This document shows, piece by piece, positions 1-17,790 of a stretch of DNA of 64,000 nucleotides. Below the pieces are notes generated by a model, which was not told the DNA's origin, ran no database searches, and saw only the letters and a list, made by a program, of their open reading frames with translations. Every line of letters starts with the position of its first letter. Position 1 is the stretch's first letter. Source of the stretch: Chelonoidis abingdonii (Eukaryota; Chordata; Testudines; Testudinidae); contig NC_133790.1 in the NCBI RefSeq assembly GCF_003597395.2, positions 21,291,407 to 21,355,406 of the forward strand, written 5' to 3'. Both the position numbers and the translations under genes were made by a program.

Positions 1-754
1 GAGCAGCTGTGCTCTCTGATACACTGGTTCTTTAGTACACTTGCCCCATATTCTAGGCAGGACTGACTCTATTTTCAGAAACCATAAAGGAGGGACTGAC
101 TCGGGGAGTCATTCCCAGTTTTGCCTTTGTGCCCCTGGCCGACCTCAGCCAGGGGCACCCATGATAGCAGCAGACAGCACAGAACGACAGATAACCGTCA
201 TCTTATTGCCGATTTACAATGGCAGCAGACGGTACAGAACAACTGATAACCGTCTCTGCTATCATGCAAAAGCAAACGAATGCTGCTGTGTAGCGCTGCA
301 GTAACGCCTCTGTCAGCGGCATTCAGTACACATATGGTGACAGTAAAAAAAAAAAAGCTGAACGGGCTCCATGGTTGCTGTGCTATGGCGTCTGCCAGGG
401 CAATCCAGAAAAAAAGGGCGCGAAATGATTGTCTGCCATTGTTTTCCCAGAGGAAGGAATGAGTGACGACTTTTACCCAGAACCACCAGCGACAATGATT
501 TTTGCCCCATCAGGCACTGGGATCTCAACCCAGAATTCCAAGGGGGGGAGGAGACTGCGGGAACTATGGGATAGCTACAGAATAGCTACCCACAGTGCAA
601 CGCTCCGGAAATCGACGTTAGCCTCGAACCATGGACGCACACCGCCGAATTAATGTGCTTAGTGTGGCCGTGTGCACTCGACTTTATACAATCTGATTTA
701 CAAAACCAGTTTATGTAAAATCGGACTAATCCCATAGTGTAGACGTATCCTCAC
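1..754 (-). mobile_element. DNA transposon fragment, one end intact
   Basis: Read on the minus strand this is a sequence I recognise as an abundant DNA transposon of turtles and crocodilians. Its outer end is near 731-750, where GGATACGTCTACACTATGGG reads on the minus strand, followed by a long non-coding body. The other end is cut by the window edge. The short open frames inside on either strand have no recognisable domain. Superfamily (Harbinger or hAT type) is not certain; recognition is from memory. Confidence 0.6.
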
Positions 755-757
755 TGA

Positions 758-973
758 GGGCTTGTCTTCACTACCGCGCTACCGTAGTGCATCTGGCGAA
801 GACACACTACATTGTCAGGACAGCTCTCTCCTATTAACGTAATTACCCCAGCTCAATGAGAGGAGGGAGCTATGTTAGCAGGAGAGCATCTTCCACCAAC
901 ATAAAGTGGTCGTTTTATCACAACCCTGTATGATGTATGTTATGTCGACTTAAGCGGTAGTTTAGACAACCCC
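758..973. mobile_element. MITE with CTTGTCT(A/T)CACT-type inverted ends
   Basis: The left end GGGCTTGTCTTCACTACCGC (758-777) matches the reverse complement of the right end (954-973) at 17 of 20 bases. Flanking trinucleotides are TGA and TAA, close to a Harbinger-type 3-bp target duplication. The 216-bp interior is non-coding. It abuts the previous element, so the two inserted side by side. Confidence 0.65.
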
Positions 974-2040
974 TAAGCCAGCCTCTCCTCTAACTCCAAG
1001 GGGAATCAGATGGGACTCCAAATATCCATCTATATTGGTCTATACACAATTTGGGAAGCACATTTGCAATAAAGATGGGCCCAACCAAACCCCTAAATCC
1101 CAGCACCCATAAACCTTGAAACAATTGAGCCAAACTTCAGTTGTTTATACATGTTCCCGATAAAACAGCATTCACAACTCAGTAATCAGCTAGTATGAAT
1201 GAGGCCAAATCATGTTCCAGCCTACGGTTTGAACTGGAGTGAGTTTGCTTAGGTCTAGGCTAGAACATGATTTTTAAATATAGTTCTAACAGTTTGCCTC
1301 CTTCACAATGACCATCCATTTACAGTAGTAAATTAAAAAAATTGGTCCCTGCATTTATGTGGTAGTGAACACAAGTGTCATTTAAACAACTGATCTTTTG
1401 GTCACACTACCCACCCTAGTCTGCTTATTTGTCTCATTCACCTATTATGTCTTGTCTTGTATACTGGAAGATCTTGGGGATAAGAATTGTCATCCATGTT
1501 TGTACAGGGCCAGCAGAACTGGTTGTGTCCTTTTAGTGCTCCACAATATAAACATTTAGTAGTAAAACAAGCCAATCTTAAAAAAATCAGAGCTCAGATC
1601 TGCTACGAAAATGTAAGCATAGAGAAAAGAAGGCCTATAGTTCAACAAAAAATGCAGGACCGTGGTCAATCAACCCATGCAGGTACTAAATTTAACTTCT
1701 CTCTAAAAAAGCAAACCTGGGGGCTTGGAAAAGTGAACCGATTTCTGTTTTAATCCATCTTAAACATATTATACACTCCAGGCTGCACTTGTCCACATCA
1801 CATTAAGCCACATGTTTGTTTTTTGTGGTAGAGAATATCTAACATGCATTTCTAATCCACCTTATCACCAGGTTATCCAAGCACTGACCACACTTAATTA
1901 GACCCAGACTAAACAGTATCTCTTAACAAATTTTTTTTTGCCCAATCAATTTTATAAATTTCAATCTTATCTTCAGCTATTGTAACCTTTTTGCACACAG
2001 CTGTGCAATGACACTCCTCTATAGAAAAATCTGTAAAACA
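974..2040. other. 3' flank, no gene seen
   Basis: AT-rich, non-coding. The only structure noted is a short imperfect inverted repeat at 1207-1224 and 1256-1273 (17 of 18 bases, 31-nt spacer), possibly the ends of a small MITE. Confidence 0.5.
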
Positions 2041-2240
2041 GTGCAGTGTTTTGGTAGCCTTGTTGGTCCCAGGATATCAGAGACAAGGTGGAGCAGGTAA
2101 TATCTTTTTTGACCAACTGCTGTTGGTGAGACAGGCTGAAGAAGAGCTCTGTGTAAGTTTCAAAAGCTTGTCTCTCACCAACAGAAGTGGGTCCAATAGA
2201 AGGTATCACCTCATCCATCTTGTTTCAGTAAAGCACTCAA
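2041..2240 (+). mobile_element. Foldback retroelement fragment (Penelope-like, tentative)
   Basis: Two copies of one unit face each other: 2080-2132 and 2170-2226 are imperfect reverse complements (both contain a CCAACAG block next to GTCTC and a GTCCAATA or TTGACC block). Between them is CTGAAGA (2136-2142), a GAGCT...AGTTT stem and CAAAAGC (2161-2167), resembling a decayed hammerhead core. I recognise the sequence as a dispersed amniote repeat; assignment to Penelope-like elements is inference. A related copy lies on the other strand at 43196-43447. Confidence 0.5.
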
Positions 2241-5200
2241 TCTTCTCCTGTGCAGCTGTCCTAAGATAATCACACCTCCAAACTAATTCCCATTAGGGAA
2301 GAGAGGATCATAGCAAGAGTAGGAATGGATAATAGCAATAGCCTATGACAAGAAAAAGCAGCAATTCCATTCTCTATCAATTGAATATTCAAGACCAGAA
2401 CAATCCAATGTAAAGACAACACATCAAGTATACACTTGTATCATAATATCTACGGATACCCATCACTATAAAGTGTTTTAAGTTGTGCTGCTAGTGCTAA
2501 AATTCGGAGACAAATTCACATACAGAAATCAGGAATTAGTTACCTTCCCACTCCCCATATATTAAGTATGCGCCACACACATGGCTGCAAACTACCGCTT
2601 CTAAATATTGCTCCTGAAAGTCAGTAATGGTGATAGAATGGTACTAAAGCTAACTGGATCTCAGTTTGTAGTACGTCCCATCTCAGTCAATACAGTACAC
2701 ATTTTAATATCTGTAAATCTTTATTTCACAAACTTAAGAAGAAAACATAGTAACATTGCCAAATCAAAGGCATACATACTAAATACAAATGCAGAATACA
2801 TTGTTTTGTATAAAGCAAATGCCCAGATCCTTAGTGGAACTTGCAAAACTAAAAGCACACTATTTCTCCAAAGGCTATAACTTAAAATCGGATTGCCAGC
2901 ATCGGAAGTCCCAATGATTACTGATTTTTGCCTTTCAAATTGGAACCAGGCTTCAGTCTAAATGAAACACATTTTGGATTCCTCCTCTGCTTCCAAGTCT
3001 CAGATCCAACTGGATGGGAAGCTGAAAAAAATACTATTTTCCCCCCACTCAGACTATAAGGTCAAATCTATGACACAACTATGCACTTAAAGCTCAGACA
3101 TTTCTTGAAGCCTTTTCAGTTGTATCAATAGAATGAGTGGTTAAGTACGAACGGAAAGTGCTTTTTGCATAGAACTAGAACTGTTACTCTCATTCAACCC
3201 AATCACTGCGAGGGTGCTCAGTCATGTTTCAAATGTGCACAGAAATAAATAAAACTTAGGAAGAATGCATGGAAAGGCCTTTTTAAAATCAGTTTTCTGT
3301 TTTCATGATTGTTAAAAGCTATGGAGCATTCCAATTCTCTCTAGAGCAGTTATGCCAACTGATATTTCAAGCTGTGGTGTCATTATTAAACTTGTGGGCC
3401 ACTTTGTAAGCAAATATAATGCTTGTGATGCCAGACTGAAGGAGATGGCAATAAAATTCTCTTATTCTTTCTCAACACAGGGGGTGGAGTGGGTGGGAAT
3501 GGGACAAGCTTCCCACACTGCTCTGTCAGTTACCTCAAACTGGAATTGAAGATACCACTTCTAAGGGTCAGAAGATAGTTCAGTGTCCATCCCTTTGGGT
3601 GGTGCCAATTAGTGTAATTCTGTGACTTCCTGATGTTGACACCTGCCCACTATTAACTGGATCACCAATTCATTTCATGATGACCAAACCACCTTCAGAT
3701 AGTCACTACTGGCCTAAGCTGGATTTGAACGGTCAATCTAGAGGGTAAATGCTCCATATCCCAGTTAGCAGTCTCATACTTTTCATTTGTATTAACCAAT
3801 GGGAAAACAAAGGCTTTTTTTTGTTCAAGCAAACTTTAGCAGATGAAACGTGGAAGAGGTGGAAGTTTTAAAAGCAAATCTACATTAAACTAGTAAGAAT
3901 AAGTTGTAACAAACTGAATATTTAATGATACACATTTTAAAATAGGTTGGAAACACTCATGAAAAACTATGTAATTTTTACATGTATAAGTTACTTGGGT
4001 ATGTTGTCATGCATATGTCCCCCATTTCCTGAAATTCACCTTAATGTAAAAACATATTTACCTGAAAGAAGTGAAGCAGAGAGAGAGGGAGAGTGTGAGA
4101 GAGAGAGGTATTTTGTGAAGTGGAGTTTTGACCAAACGTTAACTGTTCCTTTGTTGCCAATACAGTCTATCCTTTAAAATCTTTGTTCACAACCTGTGTA
4201 TATGATAGACTGTTAGGGCTCGTTTGCAGCAATAACTGTCTGTTGTGGCATTCTAGCTACCAAACACACACACGAAGTGCATACGATTAAAATTACACAT
4301 ATTATTTCACTGGAAAGAGGAAATGCACATAACTTACCATGTTGCTTATCCACAGTGGAGTCACAGTGAGTCATTTTTTAATCTTTTTCCTCCAAAAAAT
4401 CCAGTTCATATTCTAGCACTATATGCAAAGTTCTCAGTTTAAAATTCAAAAACATTAGAAATGCACAGCGATTCTAAACCCAGGACATTTCCTTTAGCTC
4501 CTATAACAAATACAAACTATTTCTTCAAAAATACTATTAAACAGAAGGATCCTTCCTGGGTGAGAGCTTATATTCCAAGTTTCAGCCTAGACTGAATGAT
4601 TTTGGCCACATCTGAAAACGGGGATGACAATGGGAAATAAATTTAACCACAATAAGGTGCCACAAAATATTCTGTAAGCGACTTGTCCTACTATTGTTCT
4701 GCATTCAGAACTTTGTTGAAGTAACTAGGAAATCTGTGTGCAACTCAATGGCAGTTACAGCCCTGTATCAACTAGGGTCAGGAACCTTTTAAGTGAAAAA
4801 TAAAGCAGTTTAAACTGGAGAAAAACTGCAAAGGCACCCGACTTCCATAGCTAAGTATTATTCAAGTTTAGGTGTAGGGAAACAACTTCTAATGGAAGGA
4901 AAAGAATTACATATACCGGTAATTAATTCACACAGACCAGGAGAGTAACCTATCAAGCTGAAACAGCTGAAGATCTTCCAACTGTAAAAGCTGGGAAGCA
5001 TGGAATATACAAGAAATAAGAGACCCTCATTTCAGTATTCTGCTTAATGGCCAAGCCCTTCATACAAAATTACATATTAAAAAAAAGATCTTTTAAACCA
5101 CTTAGTCACCAGAATGAACTAGTCAAATGTTCCCAGACCCGAACACACTGACCTTTTGACAGTTGCCAAATGTACTCAACACTGATCTATTTATTACAGG

Positions 5201-6389
5201 ATAAAATTAAGAGCAGACAGAGCTGAATAAATTCTTAGAAATATCCAGCAAACCCAGCTGAACCTTAACAGATTTTATTTTAAATTAAACACAGCAATTT
5301 ATAACCCTTTCTACTACAGCAAGCAACTCATCCTCTGAGCATAAGAACTCTGAGAAACAAGCAGAAAAACTACTGAGGGGCACACTCAGTATTAGATATA
5401 CTTTTTTAATTGGGGCCATTACATCAGAAATATCTAACATTATTTTCATTTATTGAAGAGTTAAGGATTTAAATGCAAAAGCACTGGACAAGCATTACAG
5501 TAAGATGTAAGCTCTATGTACTACATTTCTTGATGTGAGGGGGAAACAGGTGTCAACTGAAGAGCTGAAATGATCTGACTTGTATTTGGCCAATCAATGT
5601 ACACAGGCAAGAGGAAGCACAATGAATGGTGTCATCTCTGGAGCACAGAGATGATGATTACTTTAAAATTCAGGTTGGTGTCCACTTTCACAGGGATTCA
5701 TACATTAGCATTCAGCTGAGGCAAGGCACTGTAGCAGTAGCCAACAATGTGGTTTGGAGGGACATGAAATAAAAATAGGAGTCAAAGTTAAAAATCATTG
5801 ATCACATCAAGTCAGGAAGATCATAAAAACTCAGGGACAAGCAATTTGTGCAGATACATGACGACTATAATGCCCTTTTCCACAGGTAGCCTACTTGGGG
5901 TTATGTCTTGAATCAGGGCAGAAATGAACTACAATTTTGACATTCTTGGAGCAAGCTGTGAAAGGGACGTCAGCTTGTCAATGGACAGGCAAGCAGTGCT
6001 CTTAAGACAACCATAAGCAGAACACAGCTGGTAAAACAAAATCTTGAAAAAGCATATGCTCCTATTCGTTAGTTTAAAGCAGAGTTTATGGTCAGGACAT
6101 TTTATATCTTTGTCAGAATTGTACAGAAACTAGAGATGCAGCAATAAAATATTCTGTTCTACCTTCCATACGATCAACTAAATTGCTGTCACTACCGGGT
6201 TCTTTATTGTCTGGAATGGTCAATAAATATAAGAGGTAGAATGGGTGGTGGCAGATGAGATTTGATGTTGAGGGAACAGATAAGAAACACCATAGAGATT
6301 TTGCTGTCACTTTGACAACTCCTGAGACATATCTTTATAACAACTATTTAAACCACAGTTGTGCGCCCATCACCATTTTAGACTTAGTG
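2241..6389. other. 3' flank, no gene seen
   Basis: About 4 kb of AT-rich, non-coding DNA with stop codons in every frame. Contains one GA-rich microsatellite (listed separately). No exon of a neighbouring gene was recognised. Confidence 0.5.
4076..4108. repeat. (GA)n microsatellite, interrupted
   Basis: GA dinucleotides interrupted by a GGGAGAGTGT block. Confidence 0.85.
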
Positions 6390-6475
6390 GGCAAAATTCT
6401 GCTCTCTTCATAGGTGTAAAACAGGAGTAACTACTGAAGTCAATGGGGTTCATATGGAGTTACACCAGTGTAACA
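6390..6475 (+). repeat. Ancient amniote dispersed repeat fragment
   Basis: The phrase GGTGTAAAACAGGAGTAACT followed by ACTGAAGTCAATGGGGTT and GGAGTTACACCAGTGTAA matches a dispersed repeat I know from birds, crocodilians and turtles. It contains a short inverted TTACACC/GGTGTAA pair. Class not determined. Confidence 0.5.
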
Positions 6476-7709
6476 GCTAAAGATGGTTTCATCACACTGG
6501 CAAGTTAGAGACTTCTCAAAGCAGATTGGCTGACTTTTCAGGAGCATAGAAAGATAGGGACAACATAGTATTAAACTAGAGACATCTATCAGTCTCTGAT
6601 AAATGCAATATATAATTGGCAGAAACAATGTTTAATATAAATAAGGCAAAGAATGACATTTTATTCTTTAACCAGGATATCATCTAATTATTAATACAGC
6701 ATTCTGAGTTGCCTCTCCATGGCTCCAGTTTCAATTAGAAGCTTCTGCTTAGAATTTCTAGCAGGTATTGCTGTAGTGAAAGGTCATTATGAGATCCATT
6801 GAGTTACATGGCCAAAACTAATGGATAAGTGTTCTCAGTTAAACATATTAAATACCTGAAAACCCAATCAATTGCATCTCATTGGTTGTGAAGGTTCACA
6901 TCACCTTTTTATCGTTACTCTGGACATCAAAGAATTCTGGAGACCGCCTATCTGAATATTAAAAAATAAGTTATTTTTCCTTCGATGCTACTTGAAGGTA
7001 AAGAAAAAGCTTCAACTGTTCATTCAGTTCGCCGCTGATGTACCATGAACGTTAAACAAATCTGATACACACCTGACTGGATACTGACATCTTTACATTC
7101 AGTGGAATGTGTTTCACTTAACATTATCCAGACAGCAACAGAGCCAATTCAGCATAAACACGTCCAAGCTGTTTTGGTTATGTGCACCTCTTATAAAGAT
7201 GGACGTGAATAACAGTGACCTACTAAAACACAGGCATTTGCAAGGGACATACTAAATGCAATAAAAATAAATCCACATACATTATTTGACATTTTGAGTA
7301 CATTTAGATATATTAAACAGAACAAAAAAATCAAGTCAAATAGCAAGAAGCTTGCACTCTACAATGTGTAACAGAACTGGCCCTTTCAGGGTGAAGTATG
7401 AGTTGGAACCACACCGAAGTGTATTATTTCTATCCAGAAAGGTTACATAAGTCATTCTTCCAATTAGCAAAAGGAGAGATTTGTTGTTTCCACCTTTCTG
7501 AACATTCTGTTACCGTGTACCAGGGTTCAGTTTGTTTTATTTCTTGCATCCCTTTCTTGAATATCCTTTCATTGTGTCAGAAGAACAGTATTTTATTTGC
7601 AAAGGCACAGATGTGTCTCTAGGAAATTTCTTTATGGAGCCTCATACCTCTTTCTAGATCTGACTCTAATACTTGTGTACCATCAACACCAAGTAAAACT
7701 TCAGACTCT

Positions 7710-7853
7710 CCCCAAAAACCAAAAAAAAACCCCAAAACAAAAAAACCAAAACAAAAAACAAACTAAAAACAAACAACCCCACCAACAAACAAAACACACC
7801 AAAAAACCAAAACAAAAAACCCCAAACAAACAAAAACAAAATCCACCAAAACA
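7710..7853. repeat. A/C-only low-complexity tract
   Basis: 144 nt with no G and only two T (7764 and 7842), built of irregular A3-9 and C1-4 runs. It produces spurious Lys/Asn/Gln/Pro frames on plus and Phe/Leu/Val frames on minus. It is about 2.6 kb past the SPECC1L stop, so it may be transcribed as a U/G tract. Confidence 0.9.
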
Positions 7854-7899
7854 GACAGATTGCACCAAGAAGCAATCTGTAGATTTCTTCATTTCTAAT

Positions 7900-10455
7900 G
7901 AAGGTCTGTGTTTATTATTTTAAAACTCCCATCTCTACAGATTCTTAATGCTTCTGTCATGTTGCCTAATTAGATATATTTGAAAAAACTGGAGTTCCCT
8001 TTTTATGGATGTTTACATGACCAATATTATTACAATTAATGACAGATAGATTTCTAGGCAAGTAAAGTTCAGACACCACTTTGCAGAAAAGTTACTAAAA
8101 TTAGCCCTTGGCGCAAACCATGTTAAAGAAATAGGTTACTAGTGAGTTTAGAATGAGGAGTGCTCTGTTTTTAATTAGAATTTTTTTCAATCTTAATGTA
8201 ATAAATAAAATGACGCAACTGTAAATAGATAACTTAAATTCATAAGGAAAAGAGAACAGCCTCCCGTAGCATAAATGTGCAGAAATGGGATTTCAGCAGT
8301 TTATGAAAGTGATGGTGTACATTTCCCACTTCTTTCTATTCAAATCTTATGAAGATTTTTTTATTTGAAGTCTCTTCTGCAACCATTTTCTCTTGGTTGC
8401 TGAGGATCTTCAAACCTGTTTATTCACAGCCTGAGAATTTTTAGCTACTTGCCTAACATTAATCTCCCAATCAGAAAGGAAGTAGTCACCAGAAACAGCT
8501 TCTCTGGAAACTTCTCCAAGCGTCCTCTCTATGGACTAAATGGTTATTTACCAGTCATTTAATAAACACTTCCTTCTGCCTCCATCACTCAAGATATTTG
8601 TTTTATTCCTTCCACTACAGACACTGATCAGAATTTAAGAGTTAGTTGAGCTTTATAATATAGGAGTTAAGAGTTGCAAGGTTTGTTTAAATGCCAGAGG
8701 CATGCTTGAAATGCCCCCTCTTCAGATTGGTTACATTCTTCAGGATGCTAGCTATTCTGACTGGCTATATAGTTCTGATCTGAATCAGTGTTTTTTTCAT
8801 TCCTGATAGCACTAATAGTTGCCAAGCAAGTTGCATTCACCGAGCTGTTAACATCTAGTCATTCAAACTGTCCATAAGAGTTACAGGCACACAATAGGAA
8901 TAACAGAATCATTGTTTCGAACAGGGCTGTTGATAGGTTAAGTGTATTTATAAAGGTGGGTCAGTAAAGGAAAGCTTCAGCTCAACATTAAAGAGAGGCT
9001 CTTTCCTGTGGCTTAACTGTTGCTAACTATGTAGGGAAGTAAGAGGCAGGAACACAATGGTAGGATGAAGGCCTTCCCTTGGTTTGACAAGTACACGATT
9101 ATAAAAACCATTTTAACAATACATGTCTGTTTGCCACTAGAAATCCTTCTGAGTTCCTAATGTTTTGCACAGTGCCCTGGAGCTCCAGGGTCTACCAACT
9201 CAAGGCTATTTAAGGCACTTGCTTGAACACTTTTGCCCAGAGAGTTTTGCCACATGAACTGAGGTGCATTTTAGGAGAATACAATATGAGCAGACCAAAG
9301 CTTTTCATTCTTTCCTCAGGAGCATTAGTCTTTGTGATATAATATTCCAGACTGGAACAGGATTACATAAAAATAAGTCCCACTGCAGTTCTCTTCGTAG
9401 CGTGTTTTACTTTCTTTCAGTCAGATCAGTATCTGCGAGATCCAAAGAAAAGTGTACATGGAACATTGCAAAACTGGACATCCCATTACTGACAATTATC
9501 TTCTCTGTAGAGGGAGATATCCCACTGGCATAATTCCACCATTGTAATCAGAGATACTGTATGCTTGTATTGCTGTAAAGGAAAGGTCGGCATTTCTGTG
9601 TGTGCTATGCAGGCAAAGGAAGAAGAGGATAGAGACAAGTTCTACAAGGATTAATTCTTGATTAATCTCATTGTTATAATGGAAGCACAGAAAATTAGAT
9701 GAAATATAACTCCATGTAAGCACAGTACACTCTTCAAGCCAGGAACTGTATGTGCTCGTCCTTATAATCCTTTATATAAAGTTGGAAGCGACGTTTGTGT
9801 GACAGAGGTAGGCTTAAACAGAGCTTTACACTGACGAGTTCTTCTGCGCCAGGTTTGTCCAGGTGTTGAGAGCACTCTTCAGTCAAGTAAGCCTGACAGA
9901 ATAAAAGCTCCTTTCCCTTGAATATTGTGCACATTAGAGAGGAGAAAAAATAATTAAGGCAGTAACTTCAGTAACTATTAAGATTTTTACTGTATTGGGG
10001 TGTAGTGTATGTATGGGTAGAATATTCACCCAGACTCTGTGGTTTCTGATAGTAGAGAAAATTCATTTTGGTGCTGTTTCATCCATTTCCTTCTCATAGT
10101 TTTAGCTGTACATTCAATTTTGTATATGCTACAGCATTATACACCTCAGTCTCTCAAGGAAATACGAAAACTTCAGGAAGTCTGGATGTAAAGGCAGTTC
10201 CTTGAAGGCCAGTCTTATTAGGCTACGTAATAAATTTGGATAACTCAATACCATGGGATATGCCTAGCACACTGGTAAAAAGTTCTTGCTTCTAACCTGT
10301 GTTCCAAGGTTTGTTGGCTGAAGCAGTTTGAGACAATCCATGACTGAAGGTTGAGGAACATGCATATTGCCAGATTTCAATGAATCTGGGATTAGCGTTT
10401 CTGTCTGGCAGCTAGTGATGATTCCAGTCTGCAAATCTTTTGGTTTAACAAGGTT
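7900..10455 (-). other. SPECC1L: Presumed SPECC1L 3' UTR and downstream flank
   Basis: AT-rich sequence directly downstream of the stop, with no recognised repeat until the A/C tract below 7854. Its end cannot be fixed from sequence. Minus-strand AATAAA hexamers lie at 8607-8602, 8424-8419, 8365-8360 and 7916-7911 and are candidate poly(A) signals. The UTR assignment is inference; the extent could be shorter or longer. Confidence 0.4.
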
Positions 10456-13010
<2,555 letters not shown>

Positions 13011-13070
13011 CAGAGTAGATTTGATGCCAACACTTTCAGCTGCCTGAAAGGCCAGAGTGAAGTTTCTTCT
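13011..13070 (-). CDS. SPECC1L: SPECC1L exon 6 of 7 in window (CH domain)
   Basis: 60-nt exon of exactly 20 codons, RRNFTLAFQAAESVGIKSTL, phase 0 at both ends. It is the CH helix with the NF-x-L-AF-x-AAE-x-x-GI pattern. The acceptor is ACATTTACAG|AG and the donor ACTCTG|GTAAGT. It is short but well bounded by consensus splice sites, 1.8 kb from the previous exon and 2.5 kb from the terminal one. Confidence 0.97.
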
Positions 13071-15036
<1,966 letters not shown>

Positions 15037-16989
15037 TTAGAAAAATATTATTATTTATGTTGTACCATTTACCAAAAGAATGCCAAAGCACTTTAGAAAT
15101 GGAGATGCAATTGAAAATTACTTCAGCTTCAGTGCTGAAATGGTCAGAGACCAGAATCCAACACTATTGAGGGTGAGAAATAGACCAGCACAGGAAAGAC
15201 AGATTAGTTCTGGAAATTAATTTGCCTTCCTATCCACAAAAGATACATGATAAACATTAGCAAATGCTTTTGTGTTCTTTTTAGATACTAATGTTTAAGT
15301 GAAGAACATGTTTAGACACAAGCAGAAACCAATTATAGATACATACTTCTGGACTTGTTCTGGAACTCCTAAAATATGCCGAGCTGCTATGATGTGTTCT
15401 CAAAGAATGGGAAGATCAGATTTTCTCATATTCTACTGTATTACTAATTATGCAAAAGGACTAATCAATGAGCACAGATATTTCCTTTCCAAATAAGGTG
15501 ATAATTTTTATTAGAGATAGCTGATACAAAATATTACACAAACTCAATACTAATTCTTGTTCAAAGATGAGCTACTGGAATACTCGGACATGAAATATGG
15601 CAGGGAACCAGTTCTTTGAGTAAGACAGAAAAGTAAAATCCTTATTTCTTCACTCTGCCATCCCACACACTCCATATCTTTCTGTCCCAATCAGGAGCTA
15701 AGTGGAACAATTAAACAATTCCCTTTTTTCCACAAGAGTTTGTACACAAAGTTGTTGAAAAGAGAGTCTACGGCCTCTGCCAAATGAAGTTAGCAACAAG
15801 ATGCCTGAGTGACCTTTCTAAATCACTGTGCACTTGGCTGCTGTCAGGAAAACAACAGTAAAGAGGTTACTGCCACCCAAATGGATGGCGGTGAGTTTAG
15901 ATTCTTTTATTTAAGAACCAGTTGGAAACTGCTTCTACCGACCTATCATTTGAGACCTATATGAAGAAATGTAAACTTCTATATGTCAAATGAACCCCTC
16001 TCTTAACTGGACTAGACAGCTCTGCTATTGCTTTATATTTGATATTACACTAAAAATGAAACAAACAATCTGCAGTCTCAGAATCCAAGAAACAGCAGAT
16101 AAATCAACCTTTTTCCTCACAACAGTAATACCAATCACACCTCTTCACAAAAGGCTAATTCTAATCACTCCCTCTTGTTTAATCTCGATCAGAAAAAAAT
16201 GTACAATACCAAACAGGATAAAAACTGAAGACAATGCCACTTAAATCATGCAAGACATTTTCTTGTCAAACCAATGAAGATTTTGCATTACAAATGGAAA
16301 GCAACAAATGCTGCTACTCTGTGCCCCACTGACCCCCCCAAATCTTCATTTCCTACCCAGTGTCAGCTCTTTTTACACAAACTCCACAAAATACAAGTTC
16401 AAACTATGGTGATATAAGTGTACGTGCTTGGACTCACAATGCCTGCAGGCAGTAGCCTGTGCCTTGCTTTGCAATCCAGCAGTCTGCTTCCAAACGGAAA
16501 TAGCTTTGTTTGAACCCCTCAGTGCTGTGGGAATATGTTCTTTGCATAGTCTCAACTTCCTCAAGACACAGAATGGAAAAAAAAGCTCTCCCTCCTTGCC
16601 CCTCAAACCACCAGGAAGCTGGAATCCAACTGAATTAATCTGATTCTGGTCATTTTCAGGAGATGTCAAAACTAGTTAAACGCTACTTGAATTGGGGAAG
16701 AAGGTGTCCTTTCAATTTCAGCAAAAAAATAATTGAGCAAATTTTATACAACAGACAGCACCAAACTTCAAAACAGCTCACAGTCAAAGCTAAAACAAAT
16801 TCCTTGCCATCTATTTATTCTAAGCTGCTCTATGAGACCACCCCCCCCGATGCCCCGCAAGCCCCCTAACTCCCGTGTCACACGCACTCCCTGGAACTCA
16901 CCTTCCCCATCACATCTATGCATAGAACACAGATGAAGCTACAGGGTGGGGCTCTCCTCATCAAAATGCTTGTAAGCAGCCTGGCTTTA

Positions 16990-17790
16990 AAATGAATTCT
17001 CTCTCTCTTATGCTGGAACATAAGGACCCTCACTGCTGCCTTCCATCTTTGCCAGTCTCCTGCTGCAGTCTTGGCATCTTCCAGTGTCATTTTGATAGTT
17101 TTATATTCTGCTTCTACTGTTCATTTCCATTTTAAGCTTGATCTACCTTGTTGCCTCTTGCTCTGGGGGTTCCACTCTAATGCCTGTCTTGTTATGTTGC
17201 TTGGGTCTTTCCTCCATGTATGTACTAGTCACCTCCATTTTCATTCCATAATATCCTGTCCTACCAGTTTCTGTTTTGTCGTCCATCAGAGTTCGTTTGT
17301 GATTTTTTCTAGCCATCTGCTATTGAAGATTTGTCTAAGTCAGCTGTTAATGAAAAGTAGGAGTTTAGACAGCAAAATTTTAATAAGTCTCCAAGTATCA
17401 GCACCATCCAGTAAGACCAAGTTTACAATGGCATTAAATATTCAAAGTTTAATTTGGAGAGCAAGATTTCTGTTTCTCCAGATTAGCTTGACAAATGGGT
17501 GTCTGGCTTTCACTAGTCTGGCTTTAATGTTTTCATCTGTTCCATCTGCTGCATTTACAATGCTGCCAAGTTACATGAAATATCAGACCTCTTCTATTTC
17601 AGTTCCAGAAAGTGTTATTGGTGGTTCCTGTGTGTTGATTCTCATGGTTTTAGTTTTCTCACTGTTGATTTTCATCTGTACTAATTGTGCACAGACCCGG
17701 AGATCATTTATTTTGGCTTGCATGTATCTGTGAGTATAGGATAGCTAGCTGATGTCATCTGCAAAGTCGAGGTCTTCTAACCTGTGTGTG
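16990..17790 (-). pseudogene. RTE-clade LINE, reverse transcriptase C-terminal remnant
   Basis: On the minus strand the frame LEDLDFADDIS (17785-17750), containing the RT catalytic FADD box, is followed by INSEKTKTMRIN, LGSIVNAADGTDENIKARLV, then DPSNITRQALEWNP and EDAKTAAGDWQRWKAAVRVL. This order matches the RT palm and the C-terminal region of RTE-type non-LTR retrotransposons as I know them. Several in-frame stops and frame changes break it, so it is dead. It lies in sense with SPECC1L inside the 25-kb intron. A 220-codon open frame on the opposite strand (17071-17733) is only its shadow. Endonuclease and N-terminal RT are absent: 5' truncated. Confidence 0.75.

Noticed and set aside
7597..7923. 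Lys/Asn/Gln-rich 108-codon frame and Phe/Leu-rich frames on minus resembling a membrane protein
   Set aside because: Translation of the A/C low-complexity tract.
1..10455. Next gene downstream of SPECC1L (ADORA2A in mammals)
   Set aside because: I looked for receptor-like transmembrane exons on the minus strand and saw none in this flank.
17071..17733. 220-codon hydrophobic open frame on plus
   Set aside because: Antisense to the RTE reverse transcriptase remnant, whose motifs are on the minus strand.
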